64,000 nucleotides of DNA from JAPPHY01 sp034423135 (GCA_034423135.1 DAOUJC010000010.1:13835-77834), one strand, 5' to 3'; positions 23,474-32,680 are shown, counted from the stretch's first letter. A program made the numbers and translations. Notes: generated by a model not told the origin, from the sequence alone.

Positions 23474-24917
23474 GCCCACCGGTTTTCTCGAGTTTGCCAG
23501 AAAGCCGCCCCCTCGCCGAGACGTGCGGGAGCGGTTGAAGGACTCCCGCGAGTTCTACCTGGACTGGTCGGAGCCGGACGCCAGGGAACAGGGAGCGCGC
23601 TGCATGAACTGCGCCGTCCCCTTCTGCCACACGGGCTGCCCGCTGGGCAACCTCATCCCGGAGTGGAACGACCTGGTCTATCGCGGCGACTGGCACGGCG
23701 CGCTGGATAGGCTGCACGCCACCAACAACTTCCCTGAGTTCACAGGGCGAATCTGCCCGGCTCCCTGCGAGCCCGCGTGCGTCCTCTCCATCAACGAGCA
23801 CCCCGTCACTATCGAATACATCGAGAAGGCGATTGCCGACCGCGGCTTCCGCGAGGGCTGGATCGCGCCTCAGCCGCCTGCGCACCGCACCGGCAAGCGC
23901 GTCGCGGTGGTTGGCTCAGGGCCGGCCGGCATGGCCGCAGCCCAGCAGCTCAACCGCGCCGGACACCTCGTGACGCTCTTCGAGCGCGACGAGACCATCG
24001 GCGGCCTCCTGCGCCTCGGCATCCCGGACTTCAAGCTGGAGAAGCAGGTGGTGCAGCGCCGGGTCGACATCATGGCCGCGGAGGGCGTCCGCTTCGAGAC
24101 CGGCGTCAACGTCGGCTACGACCTGACGGCTGATGACCTCCACCGCGACTTCGACGCTGTGTGCCTCTCCATCGGCGCATGCGCTGCCCGCGAGCTGCCC
24201 GTCCCGGGCCGCGAGCTCGATGGCGTTCACCTTGCGATGGAGTACCTGACGCAGCAGAACAGGCGCATTGCCGGCCGCAGCTACAGCGAGGCTGAGACCA
24301 TCACGGCGGAGGGCAAGCGCGTGATCATCCTCGGCGGCGGCGATACGGGCGCCGACTGCCTGGGCACCGCGCATCGCCAGGGCGCGGAGGTGGTCTACCA
24401 GCTTGAGCTTCTGCCGCAGCCGCCTGAGCATCGCCGCTCCAGCAACCCGTGGCCGCAGTGGCCGCTCATACTCCGCACCTCGGCCGCCCACGAGGAGGGC
24501 GGCATACGAGACTACAACGTCATGACCAAGAGCCTCTCCGGTCGCAACGGCCGCGTGGAGAACCTCAACGCCGTGCGCGTGGAGTGGGGCGCTCCGGACG
24601 AGACGGGCCGGCCCGCGATGCACGAGGTCGAGGGCAGCGAGTTCTCGATCGGCGTGGACCTGGTGCTGCTGGCGATGGGATTCGTGCACCCGGAGCACCC
24701 GGGCATCGTGACCGACCTTGGCCTGGATCTCGACGGCCGGGGCAACATCGCGACGAATGAGGACCGCATGTCGAGCGTGCCGGGCGTGTTCGCCGCGGGC
24801 GACAGTGTGCGAGGCGCGTCGCTGGTGGTGTGGGCCATCGCGGAGGGCCGCCAGGCGGCGCACGGCATCGACAAGTTCCTCATGGGCCAGAGCAGCCTGC
24901 CCTCCGTGCAGGTGTAG
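23466..24917 (+). CDS. gltD: Glutamate synthase small subunit
   Basis: Electron-supplying chain of GOGAT, 483 residues. The N-terminal cysteine cluster domain (CMNCAVPFCHTGCPLGN and CPAPCEPAC) holds iron-sulfur centres. It is followed by an FAD-binding GxGxxG motif (VVGSGPAGMAAA), a NAD(P)H-binding ILGGGDTGADCLG, and a C-terminal FAD contact VFAAGDSVRGASLVVWAI. The start is TTG at 23466, giving the family N-terminus MGKPTGFLEF and an 8-base overlap with gltB. The longer frame from 23439 has no such match. Confidence 0.95.
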   Translation: MGKPTGFLEFARKPPPRRDVRERLKDSREFYLDWSEPDAREQGARCMNCAVPFCHTGCPLGNLIPEWNDLVYRGDWHGALDRLHATNNFPEFTGRICPAPCEPACVLSINEHPVTIEYIEKAIADRGFREGWIAPQPPAHRTGKRVAVVGSGPAGMAAAQQLNRAGHLVTLFERDETIGGLLRLGIPDFKLEKQVVQRRVDIMAAEGVRFETGVNVGYDLTADDLHRDFDAVCLSIGACAARELPVPGRELDGVHLAMEYLTQQNRRIAGRSYSEAETITAEGKRVIILGGGDTGADCLGTAHRQGAEVVYQLELLPQPPEHRRSSNPWPQWPLILRTSAAHEEGGIRDYNVMTKSLSGRNGRVENLNAVRVEWGAPDETGRPAMHEVEGSEFSIGVDLVLLAMGFVHPEHPGIVTDLGLDLDGRGNIATNEDRMSSVPGVFAAGDSVRGASLVVWAIAEGRQAAHGIDKFLMGQSSLPSVQV

Positions 24918-24938
24918 GGATTGCTTGCAGCTAGGCTG

Positions 24939-26729
24939 CTAGTCCCACTTTGGGGAGTTTGGCCCCGGCCAGTGCTCTGCGACCAGCTTGGCTATCTCGC
25001 CGCTGCGCTCCCGAATTGAATCCTCATCCCAATCGGACTTGCTTGCGAGGTCGCGGTTCATATTCATTACGCTGTGGGCAATTAGCGCGTCTCTCTTGAC
25101 ATCCCAAGCGGAGTTCGACAAGTGTGAGTTGAGCTTCTGGTTTACCAGGGTGAGATTGCCAATGGAATGAATGATCTCATTCCGCTTTCGACTGGCCAAC
25201 TCCTCATCGAATTCAAGAATGAGAGGCCAGTTCTCGCCCCAGCTAACCGGCATGAGGTGCTCAATCGTGAGGTTTCTTGGCACGTCCGCCTGCTCAGACT
25301 TATCCGATCGCCGCTGACGCTCTATGCCTTCAAGGACTATCCGTAGCCTGCCCCTCGTAAGCAGACGGTACAGGGGCGAGGTACCTAACGCCTCAGATAG
25401 CACCTCGTCGGTGGGCCACTCTCTAGAGTAAGCTGTCTGTTCCTGAAAGAAGCGCCTTACAACCTTGTCAGCTTCACCGAGTCCACTCTCCAGCAATCGC
25501 GAGGCGAGTTCAACGGTTAGCCGGTTGTAGTCCTTCCCGGTCTGGCGGCAGATCATACGACGCACCAAGAAGCTCTCCAAGACTCGGAAGGCTCCGATCC
25601 TGGATTTGTGTTCTGCGGACAGCAACAGCAGCAGGACCGGAGTGAAGACGCCAACTTGCATTACGCCCATTCTGTAGTAGAACTGCTCCTCTTCTGGAGA
25701 ACGAGGTCCAGTCTCGAAACGTCGATAGTTGGACAAGTGCGTCCGCGCGTCTGACATCAGGACATCTATCTGCTCTGCATCGGCACATCTGCGAAACACG
25801 TCGAACACTCTAGACGGCGAGATTTCAGGGGGAGGGGTCTCCAAACTTGTGCGCATGACAAGCCAGTAATTGAATAGCATGTCCAATCTGGGCCTTCGGA
25901 GCCGTCCTTGACTAACTTCTTGTCTCCACCACCAATCGTCGAGACTCTCCCATACATCAAGCCCCGCTGGAGACCGCGCCAGAGCGAAGTTCTTGATGAG
26001 GTCAGATTGCTCCAGTGGCGTACCGCGAGCGTTCAACGTCTCGAAGATCACATTTGGGTCATCGCGAGCATCAAGATCAATAACGACCATTTGAAGTAGC
26101 GCAGTCACTGTTGTCTCGAGAGCGTCAACTCTGTCCGATACCGAACCCGGCGGGGTATCGTCGAGCCACTTACTCACCTGCTGTTGAAAGAACTCATGCG
26201 CTTGCACAATCAGCGATTCTTCGAACTCATCGGCTGCAAGACCATTGTCCATGGCATGCCTGAACGCATCTCTGTCGGCGCGGGTCGGCCATAGCTTGAA
26301 GACGTGGTGACTCCCTTCATCCACCAGGTCCTCGTCGTTGAGGACGAGCTTCGACAGTCGAGTTGCAGGTTGCTTATGGTTTCTATTCTCGCAAATCACC
26401 TGAATGGCATCCAGCAAGAGCTGGAGGGTTGTAACTCTTTGTTGTCCATCTATCACTTCCCTTTGCTCAATGTACTTGGCTGCGGTGGGGACCTGCTGTA
26501 AGACAACCGCTCCTAGGAAGTGAGGTTTTGTTTGTTGCTGCGCCTTTACGCCGTCGTTCTCAAATTGCTCCAGTTGTTCCAAGTAGTCTTCGGCCCGATT
26601 TCGCACATCTTCCCAAAGTGGCTCCCATTGACCCTCTTGAGTCCACACATAAGGACGCTGAAACTCAGGGATGGTGTACCTTACGTCCTTAAGGAAAAGG
26701 GCTTTGGGGTTCAGAATGTTGGTGTCCAT
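24939..26729 (-). CDS. GmrSD-type restriction protein (DUF262-DUF1524)
   Basis: 596-residue protein resembling single-chain type IV restriction enzymes that cut modified phage DNA using NTP. The N-terminal DUF262 part has IPEFQRPYVW (20-29) and VIDGQQRVTTLQLL (93-106), the ParB-like nucleotide-binding signature. The C-terminal DUF1524 part has IEHLMPVSWG (489-498) and IGNLTLVNQKLN, the His-Asn-His type nuclease core. The gene is complete and stands alone, without partner genes. Its base composition is AT-richer than gltD on one side and the DUF35 gene on the other, which suggests horizontal gain. It converges with gltD with a 21-bp gap. Confidence 0.85.
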   Translation of the reverse strand: MDTNILNPKALFLKDVRYTIPEFQRPYVWTQEGQWEPLWEDVRNRAEDYLEQLEQFENDGVKAQQQTKPHFLGAVVLQQVPTAAKYIEQREVIDGQQRVTTLQLLLDAIQVICENRNHKQPATRLSKLVLNDEDLVDEGSHHVFKLWPTRADRDAFRHAMDNGLAADEFEESLIVQAHEFFQQQVSKWLDDTPPGSVSDRVDALETTVTALLQMVVIDLDARDDPNVIFETLNARGTPLEQSDLIKNFALARSPAGLDVWESLDDWWWRQEVSQGRLRRPRLDMLFNYWLVMRTSLETPPPEISPSRVFDVFRRCADAEQIDVLMSDARTHLSNYRRFETGPRSPEEEQFYYRMGVMQVGVFTPVLLLLLSAEHKSRIGAFRVLESFLVRRMICRQTGKDYNRLTVELASRLLESGLGEADKVVRRFFQEQTAYSREWPTDEVLSEALGTSPLYRLLTRGRLRIVLEGIERQRRSDKSEQADVPRNLTIEHLMPVSWGENWPLILEFDEELASRKRNEIIHSIGNLTLVNQKLNSHLSNSAWDVKRDALIAHSVMNMNRDLASKSDWDEDSIRERSGEIAKLVAEHWPGPNSPKWD

Positions 26730-26785
26730 TGCGTTTCTTCCGCCACCGAATGACTCCCCTTACGGGATAATTTTGCCATCGCCCC

Positions 26786-27220
26786 CTACGCCGGCCTGAA
26801 CACCGGCAGGCTGATCTCGTCCGTGCGGTCGTCCCACGCAAGCTCCACCGCCATCCCGATGCGTAGCGTCTTGCTCGGATCCGCGGGATCCGCATCAACG
26901 TCGACCAGGTTGGTCGGCATGCGGCAGCCCTCCTCAAGGTCCACCATCGCCACCACGAACGGCACGTCCTCCGCCCACCCGCGATGCGGCGGCCTCACCA
27001 CGATTCCGAATGTGTGCAGCGTGCCCTTGCCTGAGCACTTAATCCACTCCGTGTTGCGAGAGAAGCACTCCGGGCAAATGTCACGCGGATAGAAGTACGT
27101 CACCGGGCAGTCGTTGCAGCTACGCACCCAAAGCTCGTGTTCCTTGCATCTGGCCCAGTAGTACTCCGTCTCCGGCGTCGGCGATGGGAGCGGCTTCGTC
27201 GGTGGTCGTTGCTGTGTCAT
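26786..27220 (-). CDS. DUF35 OB-fold/zinc-ribbon protein, acyl-CoA enzyme partner
   Basis: 144-residue protein of the DUF35 (ChsH2-like C-terminal) family. A rubredoxin-like zinc knuckle CNDC...CPEC (about residues 31-50) precedes an OB fold with GTLHTFGIVVRPPHRG and VPFVVAMVDLEEG. Such proteins bind and shape thiolase-like partners acting on acyl-CoA. The start at 27220 is set by GGAGGAG just before the ATG, and the longer frame to 27271 enters the thiolase gene. The thiolase-like gene ends 22 bp upstream, so the two are one operon and probably one complex. Confidence 0.85.
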   Translation of the reverse strand: MTQQRPPTKPLPSPTPETEYYWARCKEHELWVRSCNDCPVTYFYPRDICPECFSRNTEWIKCSGKGTLHTFGIVVRPPHRGWAEDVPFVVAMVDLEEGCRMPTNLVDVDADPADPSKTLRIGMAVELAWDDRTDEISLPVFRPA

Positions 27221-27242
27221 GTCTCCTCCAGTTTGCGAAGGG

Positions 27243-28421
27243 TCAGTCCCTTGCGAGTACGACCGTGCCACCGGACGATAGCGATCCGCCCGTGCCGTGG
27301 ACGAGCGCCAGCCCGCAGTCTGCGACCTGTCGAGCGCCGGCCTCGCTCCATAGCTGTCGCGCCGCCTCGATGACCAGGAATATGCCGTATGCGCCCGGGT
27401 GCGTGTACGACAGGCCGCCGCCGGACGTGTTCATTGGAAAGTCGCCGCCGGGCGCAGTGCGCTGGCCGCGCAGGAAGTCGGCGGCCTCGCCGCGTCCGCA
27501 GAAGCCCAGGCTCTCCAGCGTCAGCATCACCGTGTACGTGAACGAGTCGTAGATCATCGCCAGGTCGAAGTCGTCGTGCGTGACACCCGCCATCTTGAAC
27601 GCCGCCGGGCCGGTCTCCCGCGCGATGAGCGACGTGAGGCTGGGCATCTGGCTGATCATGCCGTGGTCGTGGCCTTCGCCCGCGCCCAGGATCCACAGAG
27701 GCGGCTTCTTCAGGTCGCGTGCGCGCTCCGGCGTGGTGACGATATAGGCGCCGCCTGCGTCCGTGACCAGGCAGCAGTCCAGCAGGTGGAACGGCCAGCA
27801 GATCCAGCGCGAGGCGTGGTAGTCGTCGAACGACATGGTGAGCGGTATCTCCGCCTTCGGGTCGTGGATCAGTGCGCGTGGGTTGAGCGCAGCCCACTTG
27901 CGGGTCGATACCGCCACCTCCGACATGCCCTCTCGGCTTCGCTCCTCGCCGTACTCGTGCATGTAGCGAGCGCAGGCCATCGCGTAGTTGATGGGCGCGC
28001 CGATGAAACCGTAGGGCGTCTCGAACTGGCCGCCGGGAGAGCTTGGCCCGCCGCCCTCAGCCGCGCCCCCGCCGAAGAAGCGGCGCGAGTGGCCGTTGTT
28101 GCCGTGGACCACCAGCGCGACCTCGCAGTAGCCCGCGGCGATGGCCGCCAGGGCGTGGCCTGCGTGTATCACGAACGAGGAGCCGCCAACCTGGGTGCTG
28201 TCCGTGAAGCGCGGGTGGATGCCCATGTGCTCCGCCAGGCCAAGCGTGTTGCCGCCCGCGAATATGGCGTCGACGTCGCTCTTGCGCAGGCCGGCGTCCT
28301 CCAGGGCGTTGTAGGCGGCCTCGGTCGACAGCTGGAGGTCGGACTTGCGGTTCTCCAGGTAGCCCAGCTCGTCCGACTCCGCCGCGCCCACGATGGCCGC
28401 CGCTCTGCTGATGCTCGCCAC
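27243..28421 (-). CDS. Thiolase-like protein without the usual nucleophilic cysteine
   Basis: 392-residue thiolase-fold protein of the SCP2/Ltp2 group. At the position where thiolases carry the acyl-accepting Cys the sequence is TQVGGSSFVIHAGHALAAI, with no cysteine. Near the C-terminus are MIYDSFTYTVMLTLESLGFC and GGGLSYTHPGAYG. Loss of the Cys together with an adjacent DUF35 gene is the pattern of Ltp2-type retro-aldolases that shorten acyl-CoA side chains; the Tyr residues in YDSFTY and LSYTHPG are candidate catalytic groups. That assignment is an inference. It could also be an inactive scaffold or a condensing enzyme. Confidence 0.8.
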   Translation of the reverse strand: MASISRAAAIVGAAESDELGYLENRKSDLQLSTEAAYNALEDAGLRKSDVDAIFAGGNTLGLAEHMGIHPRFTDSTQVGGSSFVIHAGHALAAIAAGYCEVALVVHGNNGHSRRFFGGGAAEGGGPSSPGGQFETPYGFIGAPINYAMACARYMHEYGEERSREGMSEVAVSTRKWAALNPRALIHDPKAEIPLTMSFDDYHASRWICWPFHLLDCCLVTDAGGAYIVTTPERARDLKKPPLWILGAGEGHDHGMISQMPSLTSLIARETGPAAFKMAGVTHDDFDLAMIYDSFTYTVMLTLESLGFCGRGEAADFLRGQRTAPGGDFPMNTSGGGLSYTHPGAYGIFLVIEAARQLWSEAGARQVADCGLALVHGTGGSLSSGGTVVLARD

Positions 28422-28532
28422 GCCTGCACCTCCATGACCTTCGAATCGAGCCGGCCTGCTTTGGCAGCGCCGCCGTCGCGCCTTAGCATACGCCGCGACC
28501 GTTTGCTTGGCAACCGGCGTGGCACAACCCTA

Positions 28533-28660
28533 CCGCTCACCCTGAGCTTGTCGAAGGGCGTGAGCGGATTCCCGATTCGCCCGCTCATATGGTTCGACAG
28601 GCTCACCATGAGCAGGCATAAAGGCAGCCCCGCAAATCCTGAACCTAGTCGAAGGAGGTG
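28533..28660. repeat. Dispersed palindromic repeats upstream of rsmG
   Basis: 28533-28567 is the CCGCTCACCCTGAGC...GGGCGTGAGCGG palindrome. 28576-28616 holds GGTTCGACAGGCTCACCATG in the same order as in the 135-bp repeats. 28640-28660 is a degenerate half. The divergent gap 28422-28755 otherwise contains only the rsmG promoter. Confidence 0.75.
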
Positions 28661-28679
28661 AGCGGGCCGGAGACGCCAA

Positions 28680-28708
28680 ATGACTTACGCGCCCCGCAGT
28701 GCTATAAT
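28680..28708 (+). promoter_or_regulatory. Probable rsmG promoter
   Basis: ATGACT at 28680 and a perfect TATAAT at 28703-28708 are 17 bp apart. The transcript start near 28715 leaves about 40 nt to the GTG start at 28756. Confidence 0.6.
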
Positions 28709-28755
28709 GCCGCAGCTTGCAGGCACACTGGAGCACGGAAGGAGGTCCAGCCCAC

Positions 28756-29469
28756 GTGGAGGCGCTCATCGCAGGCGCGGCGCGCCTTGGCCTACGCCTC
28801 GATGAGGCGCAGCTGGCGCAGTTTCGCTGCTACTACAGGGAACTGGTGGAGTGGAACTCGCGCATCAACCTTACGAGCATCTCCGGTTGCCGGGACGTAC
28901 AGTCGAAGCACTTCCTGGACTCCCTATCTGTGTTGCAGGCCATCCCAGTAGACATATTCGACGGCGGCGCGCTCGCCGACGCGGGCAGCGGCGCCGGGTT
29001 CCCCGGACTGCCACTGAAGATCGCGAGACCAGGCCTGCGAGTCTCGCTCGTGGAGTCCATCGGGAAGAAGGCCGCCTTCCTGCGCCACGCAGCTTGCTCG
29101 CTGGGCCTGGACGACGTGCACGTGCTGGCGGAGCGAGCCGAGACGCTGGCTCAACGGCCAGACCTGCGCGAGGCGTTCGACGTGGTGACAGCCCGCGCCG
29201 TGGCCGAGCTGGACACGCTGGCTGAGCTTGCGCTGCCGCTGTGCCGCATCGGCGGCAGGGTGATCGCGCAGAAGAAGGCGGACGTTGGCGACGAGCTCAG
29301 CCGCGCGGAGCACGCGATCGAGGTGCTTGGCGGCCGCGTCGAGGACGTCGTGCCGGTGGACCTTGACGAGATAGGTGAGCCGCGGTGCCTGGTGGTGCTG
29401 GCAAAGGTCTCCCCCACCCCACCCCAGTACCCGCGGAAGCCGGGCATGCCGGCCAAGCGGCCTCTCTAA
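28756..29469 (+). CDS. rsmG: 16S rRNA m7G527 methyltransferase RsmG
   Basis: SAM-dependent methyltransferase that modifies G527 of 16S rRNA in the small ribosomal subunit, 237 residues. Features are the N-terminal NLTSI with KHFLDSLS typical of GidB, the SAM loop ADAGSGAGFPGLPLKI, and VESIGKKAAFLRH. GTG at 28756 is chosen because AAGGAGG lies 10 nt before it. A longer frame from TTG at 28717 has no family match. The next gene begins 5 bp after the stop. Confidence 0.93.
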   Translation: MEALIAGAARLGLRLDEAQLAQFRCYYRELVEWNSRINLTSISGCRDVQSKHFLDSLSVLQAIPVDIFDGGALADAGSGAGFPGLPLKIARPGLRVSLVESIGKKAAFLRHAACSLGLDDVHVLAERAETLAQRPDLREAFDVVTARAVAELDTLAELALPLCRIGGRVIAQKKADVGDELSRAEHAIEVLGGRVEDVVPVDLDEIGEPRCLVVLAKVSPTPPQYPRKPGMPAKRPL

Positions 29470-29474
29470 TCATT

Positions 29475-30548
29475 ATGCCTGAATCAGGAGACGAAACCAT
29501 TTCTGAAGCGAATCCGCCACCCGACAACGGAGGGCGTTCCATATCGCTCAGGCGACGCGTTCTGTCGCTACCGACGCTGGTCTCGTTCGGCGTGGCGGCG
29601 TTCTTCCTGACCTTCCTCGCCATTCGCTTTGACGTTAGCTGGGCTGACACGTGGGACAAGCTGAGGGCCAGCGACCTCCGCCTGTACGGTGCAGCCTTCG
29701 CCTCGTACTACGTGGGCTTCATCCTCCGGGGGCTGCGATGGCGCATCATGCTGAGCAGCTCGCAAATGGATGAAGAGTCACGCGGAGAGCTGCCGTCCGT
29801 CCTGGCCTGCTCCCAGTACATCTTCCTGGGCTGGTTCGCCAACGCCATAACGTGGTTCCGCCTGGGCGACGCCTACCGGGCATACGTGTTCACCGAGGAC
29901 ACCGGCCACAGCTTCCCGCGCACCATGGGAACGATCCTGGCAGAGCGAGTGCTGGACGTGGTGACGATCTTCGTGCTGCTGGCCGTCGCCGCGCTCGCCC
30001 TCTCGTGGGTGGGCGACCTGAGTGGAACAGCGCTGTTCCTGGGAATCGCGTCGCTGCTGGTACTGGTGGGTGTTGCCGGGATGCTGGTGATGAAGCGATT
30101 CGGCATGCGACTGGCCCGCCTGCTCCCCAACCGCTTTCGTGAGGCGTATGTACGCTTTCACGAGGGCGCGATGGGGAGCTTCCGCCAGCTGCCGCTGCTG
30201 CTGTTCATCAGTGTGCTGACGTGGCTCACGGAGGTGGGCAGGCTGTACTTCGTGATCCAGTCGCTGGACCTGACCGGCACGGCCAGCTTCTCGCTGGTGG
30301 TGTTTGTCACACTGGCCAACGCCATACTGACCACGGTGCCAATCACGCCCGGCGGGTTGGGCATCGTGGAGCCCGGCATTGTGGGGCTGCTGACGCTGAG
30401 CCTTGACCGCAGCGAGGCGGTGTCCGTGGCGCTGCTGGACCGCTCGATAAGCTACCTGAGCATTGTGGTGCTGGGCGGCGTGGTGTTCCTGCTGCGGCAG
30501 GCAGTGCGCGCCCGGAGGATGGCGTCGGCCGATTTGACTAGAGAATGA
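29475..30548 (+). CDS. YbhN/AglD-like multi-pass membrane protein (UPF0104)
   Basis: 357-residue integral membrane protein of the lysylphosphatidylglycerol synthase transmembrane-region type (UPF0104). About eight helices are visible. The conserved GLRWRIML after the second helix, the GDAYRAYVF loop and ITPGGLGIVEPG near residue 290 are family marks. The soluble synthase domain of MprF is absent, so a role in lipid flipping or envelope maintenance is a guess. The start at 29475 lies 5 bp after the rsmG stop. Confidence 0.8.
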   Translation: MPESGDETISEANPPPDNGGRSISLRRRVLSLPTLVSFGVAAFFLTFLAIRFDVSWADTWDKLRASDLRLYGAAFASYYVGFILRGLRWRIMLSSSQMDEESRGELPSVLACSQYIFLGWFANAITWFRLGDAYRAYVFTEDTGHSFPRTMGTILAERVLDVVTIFVLLAVAALALSWVGDLSGTALFLGIASLLVLVGVAGMLVMKRFGMRLARLLPNRFREAYVRFHEGAMGSFRQLPLLLFISVLTWLTEVGRLYFVIQSLDLTGTASFSLVVFVTLANAILTTVPITPGGLGIVEPGIVGLLTLSLDRSEAVSVALLDRSISYLSIVVLGGVVFLLRQAVRARRMASADLTRE

Positions 30549-30584
30549 CTGTTGGGCCTCGCGCCCTGAGCCGCACGAAAACAA

Positions 30585-30614
30585 GAGAGGGACGCTCGCT
30601 TGAGCGTCCCTCTC
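30585..30614. terminator. Bidirectional terminator between the UPF0104 gene and groEL
   Basis: Perfect 13-bp stem GAGAGGGACGCTC / GAGCGTCCCTCTC with loop GCTT. On the minus strand it is followed by TTGTTTTCG and on the plus strand by CTTTG, so it can end both convergent transcripts, better on the groEL side. Confidence 0.85.
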
Positions 30615-30659
30615 CTTTGTGCTTCCCTGCGTAACCGGAGCTATCTTCCGATGCGCTCC

Positions 30660-32267
30660 CTAGTAGTCCATCGGGGGCATCGGAGGCGTGGGCGTCTTCT
30701 CCGGCACGTCGCTGACCATGGACTCCGTGGTCAGGATCATCGTCGCAACGCTTGCGCCGTTCTCGACCGCAGCGCGGGTCACCTTGGCCGGATCTATGAT
30801 GCCGTGCTGCAGGAGGTTGGTGTACTCCTCCCTGTCAGCGTCAAAGCCCCAGTCACCCTCGCCCTCGCGGACCTTGTTCAGGATCACGGAGCCCTCGTAG
30901 CCGGAGTTCTCGGCGATGAGGCGGATGGGGTACTCCAGCGACCTCTGGAGGATGCGGGCGCCCGTGGCCTCGTCTCCCGACAGATCCAGCCCGGAGATGG
31001 CGTCCAGCGCCCGGACCAAGGCTACTCCGCCGCCGGGCACGATGCCCTCTTCCACGGCTGCCCTGGTGGCCGATAGGGCGTCCTCCACCCTGGCCTTCTT
31101 CTCCTTCAGCTCGATCTCCGTGGCGGCGCCAACCTTGATGATGGCGACTCCGCCGGCCAGCTTGGCCATCCGCTCCTGCAGCTTCTCTCGGTCGTAGTCG
31201 GACGTGGACTCCTCGATCTGGCTCTTGATGGAGTTGATGCGGGACTGGATGTCCTCGTCGGAGCCGGAGCCGCCCACGATGGTCGTCTCTTCCTTGTTAG
31301 CCACAACGCGGCGGGCCCGCCCCAGGTCCTCGACCGATACGGAGTCGAACTTGCGGCCGGTCTCCTCGCTGATGATGTTTGCGCCGGTGAGTATGGCCAT
31401 GTCCTCGAGCATAGCCTTGCGCCTGTCGCCGAAGCCGGGGGCCTTCACGGCCAGAGGACTGAGCGTGCCCCTGAGCTTGTTCACCACCAGGGTGGCGAGC
31501 GCCTCGCCCTCCACGTCCTCCGCGATGATGACCACGTTCTTGGTCACCTTGAGCGCGTTCTCAAGTGCCGGGAGCATGTCCGATACCGCGGACACCTTCC
31601 TGTCCGTGATGAGAATGTAGGGGTCGTCGATGCCGGCTTCCATCCGCTCCGTGTTGGTGATGAAGTAGGGGCTGATGTAGCCGCGGTCGAACTGCATCCC
31701 CTCCACGTACTCCTGCTCGTACTGGAGGCCGCGGGACTCCTCGACTGTGATGACGCCGTCCTTGCCGACCTTCTCCATGACCTCCGCGATGAGCTCGCCG
31801 ATGGCGTCCTCGTGAGCGGAGAGTGATGCAACCTGTGCGATCTGGTCCTTGCCCTCAACCGGCTGGGACATGGATCTGATCTGGTCCCGCACGGCTGCCA
31901 CGGCCTTCTCCAGGCCGCGCTTGATGGACATGGGATCCGCACCGGCGGTCACGTTCTTGAAGCCTTCCTGGATGATGGCCTGGGCCAGCACCGTGGCGGT
32001 GGTGGTGCCGTCGCCGGCAACGTCATTGGTCTTGCTGGCCGCTTCCTTGATGAGCTGAGCGCCCATGTTCTCGAACGGGTCTTCGAGCGTGATCTCCTTT
32101 GCGATGGTCACGCCGTCGCTGCAGACCAGGGGCGCTCCAAACGACTTGTCCAGAATCACGTTGCGGCCGCGAGGTCCCAGCGTCACCTTGACGGTTTCGG
32201 CCAGCTTGTCTGCGCCGGCCTTGAGGGACTTGCGGGCATCTTCAGAGAATACCAGCTGCTTTGCCAT
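30660..32267 (-). CDS. groL: Chaperonin GroEL (60 kDa)
   Basis: ATP-driven folding chaperonin, 535 residues, a cytoplasmic tetradecamer. The ATP-binding AGDGTTTATVLAQ is intact, as is the chaperonin signature AAVEEGIVPGGG. The C-terminal tail is PPMPPMDY instead of the Gly-Gly-Met repeat of enteric bacteria. It is the second gene of the groES-groEL operon, 35 bp after groES, and is controlled by the CIRCE element before groES. Confidence 0.98.
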   Translation of the reverse strand: MAKQLVFSEDARKSLKAGADKLAETVKVTLGPRGRNVILDKSFGAPLVCSDGVTIAKEITLEDPFENMGAQLIKEAASKTNDVAGDGTTTATVLAQAIIQEGFKNVTAGADPMSIKRGLEKAVAAVRDQIRSMSQPVEGKDQIAQVASLSAHEDAIGELIAEVMEKVGKDGVITVEESRGLQYEQEYVEGMQFDRGYISPYFITNTERMEAGIDDPYILITDRKVSAVSDMLPALENALKVTKNVVIIAEDVEGEALATLVVNKLRGTLSPLAVKAPGFGDRRKAMLEDMAILTGANIISEETGRKFDSVSVEDLGRARRVVANKEETTIVGGSGSDEDIQSRINSIKSQIEESTSDYDREKLQERMAKLAGGVAIIKVGAATEIELKEKKARVEDALSATRAAVEEGIVPGGGVALVRALDAISGLDLSGDEATGARILQRSLEYPIRLIAENSGYEGSVILNKVREGEGDWGFDADREEYTNLLQHGIIDPAKVTRAAVENGASVATMILTTESMVSDVPEKTPTPPMPPMDY

Positions 32268-32302
32268 TTTGATTCATACCTCCAGGGTTGGACTGGTTGT
32301 GG

Positions 32303-32596
32303 CTAGGATACCTTGGCCAGAATATCGCTTTCGCGCAGGACCAGGTAGTCCTGCCCGTCTTCCTTGAGCTCGCTGCCGGCATACTTGGAGTAGACCACTA
32401 TGTCGCCGACCTGGGCTTCCATTGCTACGCGCTTGCCGTCGTCGCCGGCGCGGCCGGGCCCTACTGCCACGACTTCGCCCTCCTGGGGCTTCTCCTGGGC
32501 CGAATCCGGTAGGACGATGCCGCCGGCGGAGACCTCTTCCCGCTCAACAGGCTTGACGATCACCCGGTCTCCGAGTGGTTGAAACGTACGCGCCAC
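32303..32596 (-). CDS. groS: Co-chaperonin GroES (10 kDa)
   Basis: Heptameric lid of the GroEL chamber, 97 residues. It starts MARTFQPLGDRVIVKP, has the mobile loop EEVSAGGIVLPDSAQEKP and ends LRESDILAKVS. The start codon is GTG at 32596, preceded by AGGAGG at the correct distance; the frame is open further upstream across the promoter, which is not coding. Confidence 0.96.
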   Translation of the reverse strand: MARTFQPLGDRVIVKPVEREEVSAGGIVLPDSAQEKPQEGEVVAVGPGRAGDDGKRVAMEAQVGDIVVYSKYAGSELKEDGQDYLVLRESDILAKVS

Positions 32597-32643
32597 CTTC
32601 AGTACCTCCTTGTGTTCTATGCTTTTGGCGGATTTCGCGCAGA

Positions 32644-32670
32644 CTAGCAGTCTCACGGATAGACTGCTAA
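32644..32670 (-). promoter_or_regulatory. CIRCE operator for HrcA
   Basis: In the groES direction TTAGCAGTC and GACTGCTAG form an inverted repeat with exactly 9 bp between the arms. The CIRCE consensus is TTAGCACTC-N9-GAGTGCTAA, so each arm differs by one or two bases. It overlaps the expected transcript start. The hrcA gene is not in the window. Confidence 0.85.
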
Positions 32671-32680
32671 TTCCTGGCGA

